A stretch of 64,000 nucleotides of DNA from Isoetes taiwanensis (lineage: Eukaryota; Streptophyta; Lycopodiopsida; Isoetales; Isoetaceae). Each line of letters starts with the position of its first letter. Positions within the stretch are counted from its first letter, which is position 1. The stretch is taken from the NCBI GenBank assembly GCA_021234155.1, contig JAJEKV010000139.1, forward strand, positions 1,546,386 to 1,610,385. The letters run 5' to 3'. A model generated the notes under the pieces. It did not search any database and was not told the DNA's origin. It saw only the letters and a list, made by a program, of their open reading frames with translations. Position numbers and translations under genes: made by a program. Below are positions 11,178 to 21,214 of this stretch, in pieces.

Positions 11178-12489
11178 GTTTCTGAGCTTTAGTTATTTCT
11201 ACTTCCAGCCATAATTTGATGTGTTGTGTCTTTAGATCTAATTCCAGCATTTATTACCTCCTTTATCTGATCCAAAGGATTTAAGTCTTTGTTTACTATC
11301 TCTATGTGCTTTGTCTTTGTGTATGGAACTATTTCTATCATGTGCAAGGATATGTTCTGTAAGCTGGATTGCCATGTTATTGGTGCTAAGTTGAGAATTC
11401 TTGTATATCTAAATTTGGCTTCTACCATATATTGCTGGCGATTTTTCCATCTTTAGCTCTAAGTCCATTCTCTAATTGGCTATGATCATTCGATTCATTA
11501 ACTGGCCTACTTGTTTGACATGTATTTAGCACATAAAACAAGGTCTAATGTCTTCATTGTATAACATATCTTGATCCTGAAGTTGATTGTTGATGGTAGA
11601 TCGCAGCTTTATTTCTATATGTCTGACTTAATGGACTATAAAAACCTGATCCCTTTTTATATCTTAACATTGTATTTCTTAGATCTAGATACTATTACAT
11701 TATTGATGCATGGTATTCTCAAAATCTGGCTATTAATTTCTATTGTAGTTCCAGGCTGCTATAGGTCTGCTCCTGATTATTAGTTTGTTGCATGCTCTAT
11801 TCTTGGACACAATGACACAATATTTACAGAAACTGGCCTTGTTATTGCTTAGATTTTAGCTAACCTTTTATTGTTCCATGCTTTATCACTTTGTTGCTTC
11901 ATTATAGTTTTATCATTATATTTTGACTACCATAACAACCTAGATAACCTGTCAGTATTGGGCTTCATTTGCCGATTCCTTTGATTTTTAACACTTAGAT
12001 AAGTGTTTTTCTGGAAAATATACAGAATATGCATCGGCTCTGGTGCTGGACAGAGAGCTTGTTCGAACAGTTCAAACTCATGCATACTTATCTTGTTGTT
12101 TCTTCTGAATGCTTCTAAGAATGTCCTTTGATAGTTGTCTTGGAATACTTTTGCTGACATGATACATTTACACTAGAATCATGTTTGTACCCCGTTTTTC
12201 TAATTTGCCTTAGCCCATGCTTTTCTATACATGGTATCCAGTGTCCATAAACATTCTCTAAGTGGTAGAGAGCTCAGGATTTTCAGGATCTTATCTTATC
12301 TTTGTAATTCTATTATTTGCAGATATGTAGTTAAAATGTTTAAACTAATGTAAATCCAATTTCTGACCTGCCTGCTACTGTGTACTATTATGGGTAATAT
12401 CCTCTACATGTTTATATCTTTTGGTTTGTTTTGGTGAAGGGCGTTAAGCCGAACAAGTTTATTGCTTACCTGTTTTGTGGCTTATGCAT

Positions 12490-12536
12490 TTACCCAGTTC
12501 CTGGCTAACTTGCATTTGGTTCCACTGCAGGTAACC
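12490..12536 (+). promoter_or_regulatory. Putative recursive splice site (ratchet point) in intron 1
   Basis: Reads TTTACCCAGTTCCTGGCTAAC, then a pyrimidine-rich stretch and CACTGCAG|GTAACC (junction 12530/12531). It combines a branch-point-like CTAAC, a 3' splice site and an immediately adjacent 5' splice site. The same island stands alone in the otherwise unrelated introns of copy 2 (20105-20150) and its duplicate (26393-26438). Splicing of exon 1 to this AG would recreate CAG|GTAAC for a second step to exon 2 at 13386. An alternative is a very short skipped exon. Confidence 0.5.
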
Positions 12537-13385
12537 AAACTTGTTCCTCCATATGAAGTTCGTTTCACAGTAGTTTGGGCAAAAATATTTTTGCTTAAAC
12601 CAGACTTGCAGACATATGCCTACTGCAGAACACTATTTTTCACTTGGATTAGAACACTATGCTTGCGAAACTATCTCTTCAGTAAATTTGTATCTTGCCA
12701 TTATGTTTCTACTTTCCTTATGCCATCTTTTTCATATTATGATGGTATTCTGTGTTTTTATACTGCTACGAGTCTCTACTTAAGACCAAAACTCCAACTT
12801 GGTGGTCTTGATTAGCTTCTTAAAAATGATCTTTTTGTCTGTTTGAACTTCAACTGTTATATGAATGTTATAATACGTGTCATAGATCTTATTCTTGCCT
12901 TTGGTACCTCATTTATCTGATCTTATGGAAATTTGCCCTTGCTTACTAGCTCTGTATTTTTTTATTTATATGAAACCGTTTCTATCTCGTACCAAAGTAT
13001 GCTCTTTATGGTGGGTTGCCATATTATAACATGTAGATATCTAAGCCTTATCAATTTTGTCTTGTACCTTATTTTAATACTTTCTGGTTATGTCTTATCT
13101 TTATTTTGTTTATATGACTCTTTGAAGTATGTATTAATTTTCCTTATTAATCAATGTCTCAAATCAAGGCCTGGATTAGATAATCACCTGTATCTAGTCT
13201 AGGACTGCAGTTAAAAGGCTTTTTTGTCCAAACGGGCTCAGAGGTCTTAAAAGTCTGATGTAAATCAGACTTAAAAAAGGTTTTTTAATGTTATTTCAGT
13301 TTCTAGATTTAACCTAGAACCTTGTTTTGAGGGCAGGTGTACTCCATCATGATACAGCTTAACCAATTTATTTGATTTTTCACAG

Positions 13386-14970
13386 AATTCAGGACTCAAA
13401 CAGCATAAGGATGATTTGGACATTAATACCATTTGGATTAAGGAGCTCGTATTACTCAAATATGACAAATGTGGGATATCAAGTCCAAACTTTGCTGTAC
13501 AGACCTTAATTGCCTGCATTAAGATCAAGGAAGTACATGAATTTATTGTGCATAAGGAAAGTGGCTTGATAGACAAGAACAAATCGCCAGTCAGCTATTA
13601 TGGATTCAACGGATGGTTTGCTGTTTTTTACAAAATGAAGAAAGCTTCCTTTAAACTTGAGGTTTGTAAAACTCTGATCACTAAAATCTATATTGACATG
13701 GATAGTGTTCTATTTTCTAGAACTTGCAATGAGGATGACCTAGGCAGAAAATTTCTTATTGGCTTAAAGCACTTAGAAAAGGTTCATGAGATGAAATCCT
13801 CACTTCAAGTTGATGTTGTAGCTGATGAAAGTTCTGCTGATTATCTAAATGAGGATACAAAAAACTGCTTGTTTTCTGAGACTGATTTGTCAGATGATGA
13901 TCTTTTTGGTGGTGATGATAATAGCAATAAAAATGAAGAAGTTAGTCATGATGATGATCAGGAAGAAGTTCCCACATTAACCTTACAGAATTCAGCAAGA
14001 TTCCCGATCATACCTGAGCAAAATGTTGAATGTTATGCCTCTACCTGGTCGCATGCTATTTGGAAAAGTCAGAATTTTGGTGCACTAGCTCCGATCAATG
14101 TTGAAACCTGGAAAGCATTAACAGGAATCTTGGATGATGAAATTAGATTGGGGGTCACAAAAGCTACCAAAATGGAGAAGTACTTCACAAAAAAGGAAAT
14201 TTCATTACCCTTTAACATGGATTTTTTTGAACAGCCTTGCATTATGAATTCAAACATCCATATCAGTCAAAAAGGGAACATGGCTTTTTCAAATGATAAA
14301 AGGGATGGATTTTTCTTGAAGAAGATTTGGAGAACTCATTGCCCATTTGTTACATGTGCATGTGTGAAAGATCCCAAAAAGATCAGCAAAGACGGGGAAT
14401 GCAAATGCAGTATTATTTGGATTGATCATGCCATATGGTTCATGTTAAATAACCTTGAAGTTATTTTCCCTGATTCTACACCCATTGCTAAAATGGTTTG
14501 CCTTACAAAACTTCTTCATAATGTGCTCAAACCTGCCATACTTGCCTATCTATCTTACTTGGAAGTTAGAAGGGTTTTTATAGAGATGACATTATATTAT
14601 GCTGAGTTTCCTGATAACAATCTTAAAATTGCTTTTGGGAACTCAAAACTTGCTGATATTGCTGAAAAAACCCTTCGACCTATTTCCTTCAGACAAAGTC
14701 AACCACATAGTGGCAAAAACTCTCCATTTTCTAAGCCGGCTAGTGCTTCCAGCAATATGACTACCAGTATGTTTTCTCCTAAAAGACCCCCCAGGGTCAC
14801 TATGGATCCAAAGCTGGATGATAAATGCAATAGGGCACTGAATACTAAATGCATCAATCTTGATGACACAAATGACGACGACTACTCTGTCACAAAAGTG
14901 AGCAACAAAGTCATTTCACTTGATGATAGCACTCCACTCAAACTGGATTACAATGAAAAAATTGGGTTAG
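13386..14970 (+). CDS. Exon 2: ~530-residue protein of unknown function, copy 1
   Basis: The exon follows a TTGATTTTTCACAG acceptor (AG at 13384-13385) and is in frame with exon 1: NSGLKQHKDDLDINTIWIKE. The first Met codon is internal, so independent translation is unlikely. Visible features: a conserved YDKCxISSPNFAVQT start; an acidic Asp/Glu stretch (about 13880-13970); ECYAxxxxHAIWxSQNF; a Cys/His cluster RTHCPFVTCACV...ECKC (about 14333-14410); YLEVRR; and a Ser/Lys-rich tail ending in VISLDDSTPLKLDY. All these blocks recur in copy 2. No known domain was recognised. The frame continues to a TAA at 15036-15038, but a donor-like G|GTTAGT at about 14965 probably ends the exon, since similarity to copy 2 stops there. 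The length is intact and free of stops. Confidence 0.65.
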
Positions 14971-15179
14971 TATCTTTATTAATGCATTTTGCTTTTTACT
15001 GTCTTTGCTATTTTCTTGATATCTGTGCTAAGACATAAAAAATATTTTTTCCCCATATTATATGTCCGACACCCAAGGGTTTTTATGAAAAAACTTTCCC
15101 TTGGGATGTTGTGTATGACAAAAAAGTTTTATCCTCATGATGCTTTGTTCTTTTATGAACAGACTTCAACCCTCTTCTT

Positions 15180-15307
15180 TCCCTCGAAAACCCTTCGGGG
15201 CGGGGGTTTTTTAACCCGGACAATAATAAGTTTGCTGCGCTCCTTCTGGGTCCCATAGGCCGATTGGTCTCAGTGGACGATAAAAAAACTATTCTATTCT
15301 ATTCTTT
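15180..15307 (+). mobile_element. Short element with (TTCTA)n tail, copy A
   Basis: About 130 bp: CCCTTCGGGGCGGGGG (a potential hairpin), TTTTTTAACC, GCTGCGCTCCTTCTGGGTCC, then GTGGACGATAAAAAA and about three TTCTA/ATTCT units. It matches 18680-18851 closely. The pentamer tail is also present at the 3' end of the LINE fragment at 41250-41275. It is best explained as a SINE or the 3' end of a LINE copied by the same reverse transcriptase. There is no coding capacity. Confidence 0.65.
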
Positions 15308-15376
15308 AGTTGAGTTTTTATACTCTTTAAAGTTACAAGTACTGGACTCTGGCTACAGGGTACCAGAGCTCAGCAT

Positions 15377-15442
15377 AGGTCCTAGATCAGAAGTGATCCT
15401 TTCAAGCGTAAGTACATTTTCTCAAATCAAATTGGTGATGAA

Positions 15443-15479
<37 letters not shown>

Positions 15480-15941
15480 GGACATATAGTTTGAGATCAT
15501 TGTGGTTTTTTGCAGTGGTTGCTAGGGTTGCATTTTCTTGGTGCCAAAAGAAGATTTGCGGATGTGTGTATGAAGATCTTTGCTTTTTTTATCCTCGCCG
15601 GTTTTGTTGTCTTATTGTTCTTTTGCTCATTGTTAGATATTTCTACACTCTGCATTTGTTTGTTACTCTGTCAAACTTTTGTGAGGATGGAAACTCTTGA
15701 ATCATTTTTCTTGTGCAAAGTACTACTTTTCCTTGCTATGTGACTTTCCATTGTGCTTTTTAGAGACTCCTCCATTGTAAATGTTTGGTTATGGACTCTC
15801 AATGGATTGATATATATCGTTTTTAAAAAGTAGATATTCCTTAGATCTCTAGATAGCACATCATCCCTTTTTTTTTTTTGAAAGATCAAATTAACTAATA
15901 TTAATCCAGAGTAAATACAAGACGAGCGATACTAGGGTACT
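15377..15941. repeat. Dispersed segment R2, copy b
   Basis: Near-identical to 7830-8398, including the T tract (here 15450-15478) and the right-hand T tract near 15868-15879. It lies directly downstream of the truncated retroelement copy 1. Here it is not followed by the hAT duplicate seen at 8407. Confidence 0.85.
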
Positions 15942-17782
15942 CCCACACTGGAGCGAGCACCCTCATGGCATGTATACCTACCTACGACTCAAGGCACAAA
16001 CCTGCCAATACTGTCTATAATGAGGAAGGTCCTTTCCCAGACCGCTACCTTGAACTGCTCTTTCCGAGGGGATGCCAGATAAGAAGCACATCATCCTTTT
16101 AGTGGTATGGTAATAGCATCTTAGTTGCTATTCATGGTGCATAGCAGAGCATCTTAGTTGTTGTTCATGGTGCGTAGCAGAATTTTGGAAAGAATCATGG
16201 CTATTTGGAAAGAATCATGACCACATGTTGCTTTCATTCCAAATCACTAGAAAGAATGAACCTATGCGATCTAATCAAATAGATTAATATTAATCTATTG
16301 AGTTATGCCACATTTTCACCATCATTGTTCTGTAAACACTTGCAAAAGCACACCCCATCGAGTTACGAAATTGGTTTTCAAAAGCATTAGAAAATGCATT
16401 GTGCAACTGTTGTGGCTGCCCTTGATGCTCCATTTACTGCACATTTGTGCTCTTTGATGCCATGAAAATTCATGTTCCTTACAAAAAAAAAGCAGGAGAC
16501 TCAAGCTTCGTCTCTCATATTCATTTTATTTTTGCACAAATGCTTTTATCAAATGCTCAGATTCGTTTATGTGCCATATTATATGCCCGATTGATTTACA
16601 TGCTATATGTGAACAAGTTTTCTGAAACTCAGATATAATTGTGAATTGCATTATTGTTGTCAATGTACTTGATGTCATTTTGTTATTTAGCTGATTATTA
16701 CTCTAGATTTTGCCAGGAATTGCCACCCTCAAAACAGTAATATCTTATTCTTGGATTCATGTATGTCATCAATTTTGATTGGGTATCGTTGTTTCAAATA
16801 AGTGGTAAAGATTTGGTTGCCAAAGAAAAAGACAGAGAGAAGGATGAGAAAGAAAAGCGAGGACAAAAAACCCCTATCTATTTTCTTCTTACATCCCAAT
16901 GGATGCGTGTAGGCTACAAGTATGTCCCTTTGGATATGTATTTCATTCCATATGCTTTGTTCTATCTTGGTTGATGCAAGTTGAATGGAGTGAGAGAGGA
17001 AAAGTAAGAGTTTTGCTATCTATTTTTGCTTAGTTTGGCATGTGTGAAACATTTAAATTCATTTCCACAGATTTGTAAGCATAATATTCATGGGTGTTTT
17101 TGGTGGTGACAGATGGTGTATATCACATGGAAAATTTGAAGCTCAAACTTAGGAGTTTGCCTCTTTGGCATGCATGAATGGAGCGTGCTAAGAATTAGAG
17201 AACAACATGAATCGATCCTTTATAATTATCTCTTTTTGTAGCTAGGACACACCATTGAAGTCCTCACCTTAAAACTTTCATCAAAGGTGACCATGTACAC
17301 ATCTATTAAACTTTGCATCTTGTTTTAGGTTACAGTAATTACAAACAACTGCAGAGGAGAACTGAATATGTACTAAATTTATAGTTGAGAGTATCAATAG
17401 ATCATCTTCTGGCTTGAGAATCATACTTTTTGAGAAAGGCATATCGCCCGGATGCATCGAGATGCCCGCTTATGAGTCCGATGCAACGACATTCGGAAGG
17501 ATTGGCTACCGCTATTGAAGTGATTCTTTGACCGATGCCGTGTAGACAATCATTTACACATTTGGCAAATCAAATGCATGAAATTAAATGATGTTTATTG
17601 ACATCTTTTCAACATAAATTAGGATTGTCTTAAGAAATTACCATGCAAAATAAAATAGGATTGTCTTTAGATTTCTTTCTTAAGCTTTGTCCTTTCCAAG
17701 ATTTCAAGCATGGATTTTGGGGCAAGGCCGTGGTTTTAAATCTTGCATTACATCTTATCGCTCTTATAACTTAGTTTAGATG
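15942..17782. other. No confident gene; AT-rich
   Basis: Mostly AT-rich with scattered stops. A Lys/Glu-rich stretch at about 16800-16880 (GKDLVAKEKDREKDEKEKRG), which looks exon-like, is too short to assign. Two 19-bp-scale duplications around AGCATCTTAGTTG (about 16106 and 16148) and GGAAAGAATCATG (about 16186-16220) are visible. Confidence 0.4.
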
Positions 17783-18250
17783 TTTTTTTTTTTTTTTTTG
17801 AAGAACTGTGTCATCAATATATTAAAAGAATGGTAATGTTACAAAGCAAGTGAGGAGGAAGGAGAACGCCCCAAAGAGACAAAGGATACCTCGACACTCC
17901 ACAACAAACTCACAAAAAAAACGCAACTCTATCTTTGTACAAACCGACCATCACCATCTACAACACCCAAGAAGTCCCGCCAAATGGCAAATTTCCGCTC
18001 TACTAATCCCGGGAACACCAAAAAGCTTTGAAATAGCTTGTACCTGAGTCGAGGAATCAATCCTTGGTCCATTTTTTTTCTCCATATCACGTTCTTCATT
18101 TTTTGGTTGCCCGAAGGGCTAATCCTAAGCGAAGTTGTGAGGAAATGGGAATATGCAATGAATATCTTCAATCGAAGGCCGAGATTTGTGGAGAGGGTAG
18201 ATTTGATCAGAATATCTTGAATGGATGGCCAGGGATAGTAGCAAAATAAA
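17783..18250 (-). mobile_element. Possible LINE 3' end (reversed poly-A tail)
   Basis: A 17-T tract at 17783-17799 precedes a ~450-bp region whose minus strand keeps an 80-codon frame (18171-17929) containing KLFQSFLVFPGLVERKFAIW, followed on the same strand by an AT-rich 3'UTR-like stretch and the A tract. This is the arrangement of a 5'-truncated non-LTR retrotransposon. The protein segment cannot be assigned to a family with confidence. Confidence 0.3.
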
Positions 18251-18679
18251 AAGATATCGTTCCTGCAATTTCTTTCTAAATCGAATTCATGGAAATATTC
18301 TAAGGAGTGCCAATTTGCATGAAATCAGTGTTCCTCTAGTTTTTCCCCTGAGATCCGAACTAGGATCTCTGTCTCAGCTTGTCCTTGCTATCAGATTGCA
18401 TTAGGGGTTACGAATTTGGATTCTGCTCTGTTGGGGCAGTCCTGCAGGTAGGAGGTCGAATCACTGCATGGTTGGCCTGGCATACACAGGTTGCAGGCGA
18501 CCAAGGAGTCGCCCTTCAAATCCAATCCTTCCTCTATTTATTTCCCTTCACTTCGGTTTAGAGGGAAACCCTATGTTGTGTCAGCAACCTTGTTATATCT
18601 TAGATTTCTATAAAAGAAGCAGTTGTCCTAGAGTTAGAGGTATGAGCTGATCCTATATAATTCAGATGTATCCTGTCAC

Positions 18680-18851
18680 GGTTTTTCCCCCAAACAACCC
18701 TTTATGGGCGGGGAGGGAGTTTTTTTAACTTGGCCAGTAATATGCTTGCTGCGCCTCCTTTGGGTCCCATAGGTCATTGGTCTCCGTGGACGATAAAAAA
18801 CAATGTTCTATTCTACTCTATTCTATTCTATTCTATTCTATTCTATTCTAT
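18680..18851 (+). mobile_element. Short element with (TTCTA)n tail, copy B
   Basis: Matches 15180-15307 through AACCCTTTATGGGCGGGG, GGGTCCCATAGG and GTGGACGATAAAAAA, and ends in about nine TTCTA units (18806-18851). The tail is longer than in copy A, consistent with a younger insertion or microsatellite expansion. An upstream TATAAAAG near 18610 is unrelated as far as I can see. Confidence 0.65.
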
Positions 18852-19177
18852 AAACTTTGGAGCTATTTTTGAGAAGTTGAAGGAACAAATGAAAACCATA
18901 TCCCTTTTATTGAGGTTAGAGCTGGAACAAGGATTTCAGCCAAATTTGAGGGAGGAGTAGATTTGACGATTTTGGCCAATTCGAATGTGTGGAAGAGTTT
19001 TTTTTTTTTTTATTATTTGAATATAATTATAGAAGTATAATGTGAAAAAAGTGGGATATGAATGGACCAATAGTTATTAAGGTGCTTTGCCTACAATGGG
19101 TCGTTGAAGTTTAATGTTAAAAGGTTGAGCATGGAATACAAAATACAATGTCTAGAATTATTACCTTCAAAAAAATT

Positions 19178-19278
19178 TTAGGGCAAACAAGATGCCGGAT
19201 ATTAGCTTTAGGGCAACGTGAAGCCGCTGGAACCATACCGGATTTTTGCTTTAGGGCAACACGAAGCATCTGGAACCA
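19178..19278 (+). repeat. Three spaced TTTAGGGCAA repeats in the 5' flank
   Basis: TTTAGGGCAA occurs near 19179, 19207 and 19250, the last two heading ~43-bp units that share the GAAGC..CTGGAACCA core. TTTAGGG is the plant telomeric unit. The same block recurs at 25451-25560 in the duplicated copy. Confidence 0.6.
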
Positions 19279-19484
19279 GGAGGATATTTATAGGATTAAA
19301 GAGATAAGAAGATATGACAGCTTGGAATGAAGAACACACGACAGTCTAATTTAGGTATGATGCTACACTTAGAACTGTCGGTATTAAGGATTGTGTCCGC
19401 TACTTAAGACATGCGACTCTGAATATGGTAATTCCCTGTTTTAGAAGTAGAAGGCCGCTACCGGGCGGATCCCCAGTAGCAAAC

Positions 19485-19835
19485 ATGCCCAGAAAGAAAG
19501 GGGACTTGAATCATGCTACCCGTAAGAGGATGGCTGAAGCAAAGCAGAATGAAGGGGTAAGTAAGAAGATCTATCAGTTTCACAAATCAGTGAAGGATCC
19601 TGCCTTAAAGGCTTGCCAAAGTGGAGAGAAAGGTAAGGCAGGGGATAAGGATTATGCTGAAGGCACAGCAATTCCTAAACCCATTTCAGATTATGGGGAG
19701 GGAAATATCAATGCTGCAGACACCAGAGATGCTTCCAAGGATGATACATATGAAGTTGCTTACAACAACAAAGAGGCTGAATGTACTGAAGGAACCAGTA
19801 TGGAGAAACCAAAGGGATCTACTCGAATCTCTAAG
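19485..19835 (+). CDS. Exon 1: basic N-terminal domain, copy 2
   Basis: I chose the ATG at 19485 because MPRKKGDLNHATRKRM aligns with MGRRKGGFNKSTLIKM of copy 1; an upstream ATG at 19425 in the same frame is unmatched. YQFHKSVK follows, then a Ser/Thr/Glu-rich tail. The exon ends at TCTAAG|GTTTGATAG (19835/19836) after exactly 117 codons, so the intron is in phase 0 and the TGA two codons on is avoided only by splicing. The protein is small and basic; a nucleic-acid binding role is inferred. The duplicate at 25767-26123 is frameshifted. Confidence 0.65.
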
Positions 19836-20104
19836 GTTTGATAGTAGCAGCTTGAGAATTTAAATTGATAAGCTTATGGATGATAATTTGGATGCTGAAT
19901 TTGATCTTAAATAGGAAAATTAAGAATGTAACATGGTGTCCTAGTTTCCAGGATAATGATAGAAACAGCCTTAAAATGATCTCATGGACTGATTTCTCTT
20001 GGAAGCTTATGTTAAATATATTTGGCTAAGTAGCGTAAATATAGGCAGGGTGAAATGGGATAACCTCAAGGAAATCCATGACACCTGCTAGTAGCTTAGG
20101 CTTT

Positions 20105-20150
20105 TACCCAATTCCTGGCTAACTGTCCTTTGGTTCTACTGCAGGTAACA
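20105..20150 (+). promoter_or_regulatory. Putative recursive splice site in intron 1, copy 2
   Basis: TTACCCAATTCCTGGCTAAC, then TTTGGTTCTACTGCAG|GTAACA (junction 20144/20145). It is the only clear block of similarity to intron 1 of copy 1 (12490-12536), with branch-point-like CTAAC, polypyrimidine tract, AG and an immediate GTAAC donor. Confidence 0.5.
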
Positions 20151-21214
20151 GATTTCCTTGCTCTCTGTTTTGTATTTTCAAAAGGAGACAAAAGCTGATC
20201 CATGTAATTCCTGAAGATGGGGAGGAAATTTAGCATTCATGAACATATGTTTTCAGTATGCTTGGTAATATCTTCTTCTTGATGGATTAGCGATTGTATG
20301 GATGTAAGTATGACCAGAAATATATTTGCTTATGCAATTGACCTTTTAAAGAAGTGTCTAAACAATGGAAAATAATGAGAATTTTTCTAATTTATTTGCT
20401 GGGTATATGGTCTTTTATTGGAGATCTTGTGAAATTATGAATTTAAAAGTGTCTTAGGCATATGCTGTATAGTTTATTTACTGGATACATGGAAATAAAT
20501 TCAGAGTATGCTTGATAATAAGTTGAATTGTAGCTTGAAGTGGTTGATCTATTTGCTGGAATTTTGCTTGTGAACAAGCTTAAATGTGTTTCGAGCCTAT
20601 ATCAGGGAATATATGTCATAGATGCATGGATATGGAAACATATTGGTTTAAAGGAATTTAGTGCATTTGCTGTTTGCATGCAAAACAGAAATATGGATTG
20701 GATTTTAGCTATGATACATTTAGAGATGTAATGGAATTCTGGGGCAGAATAGTGATAATGTATTTTAAAGAGTCATTTGGTCAAGTGAAAGCAATAATAT
20801 GAATACTTTCAGAACATGATGATATTCCAATGGTCACTTATTAGGATAATGCTTAAGGTAAAGTTGGCTTAGCTCAACGTATCATATGATTGAAGTTAAT
20901 TTGCTAAATAGATAAACATATCTCCATTGTGGGTTATTGAATTGGAAAAAGACATAATTAAAATTGGATATAGGATAAAATGTTTAACCAGGACATTGAC
21001 CTAGACATAAGGGTATCTGCTTATGTTTAGGACTGCAAATTGGGCTGTCTTTTTGACAGAAAGAAAGAGGTTCTAGTAGTCTAGAACTGATTTGGGGGTC
21101 TTTTTATGTCATACTTCAGTTTATTGGTTATACCAATAACAATGTCTCTGGTTTGTTTAAATTTCAGATATAAACTAATTTTGCTGATTAAAACTTGGAT
21201 GTTTGCGTGTATAG

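Larger units (their letters stand above)
10857..15040 (+). mobile_element. Intron-containing Penelope-like element, copy 1, RT missing
   Basis: Coding exons at 10857-11177 and 13386-about 14970 match, exon for exon, those of the complete copy at 19485-22798. By eye about half of the residues are identical in the aligned exon-2 blocks. The intervening ~2.2-kb intron is largely unrelated to that of copy 2 except for one island at about 12490-12536. After 15040 no RT is present: the sequence passes into a short (TTCTA)n-tailed element at 15180 and then a dispersed repeat. Element termini are not visible. Both exons are free of stops, so the copy either decayed only recently or its non-RT protein is maintained. 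Confidence 0.6.
19005..21099 (+). repeat. 2.1-kb head-to-tail repeat, left copy (pseudo-LTR)
   Basis: Nearly identical to 25254-27384. It covers the 5' flank from a short T tract, exon 1 and most of intron 1. Differences are mainly a ~30-bp insertion near 25407-25440 and small indels around exon 1 of the right copy. It is not an LTR: it contains coding sequence and lacks terminal TG/CA. Confidence 0.85.

Noticed and set aside
17445-17550. Hammerhead ribozyme (expected in some Penelope-like pseudo-LTRs)
   Set aside because: CTTATGAGTCC near 17469 resembles CUGAUGAGUCC, but the core is mutated and the GAAA and cleavage-stem partners are not convincing. No CTGATGA core was found in the 19.0-19.5 kb flank.
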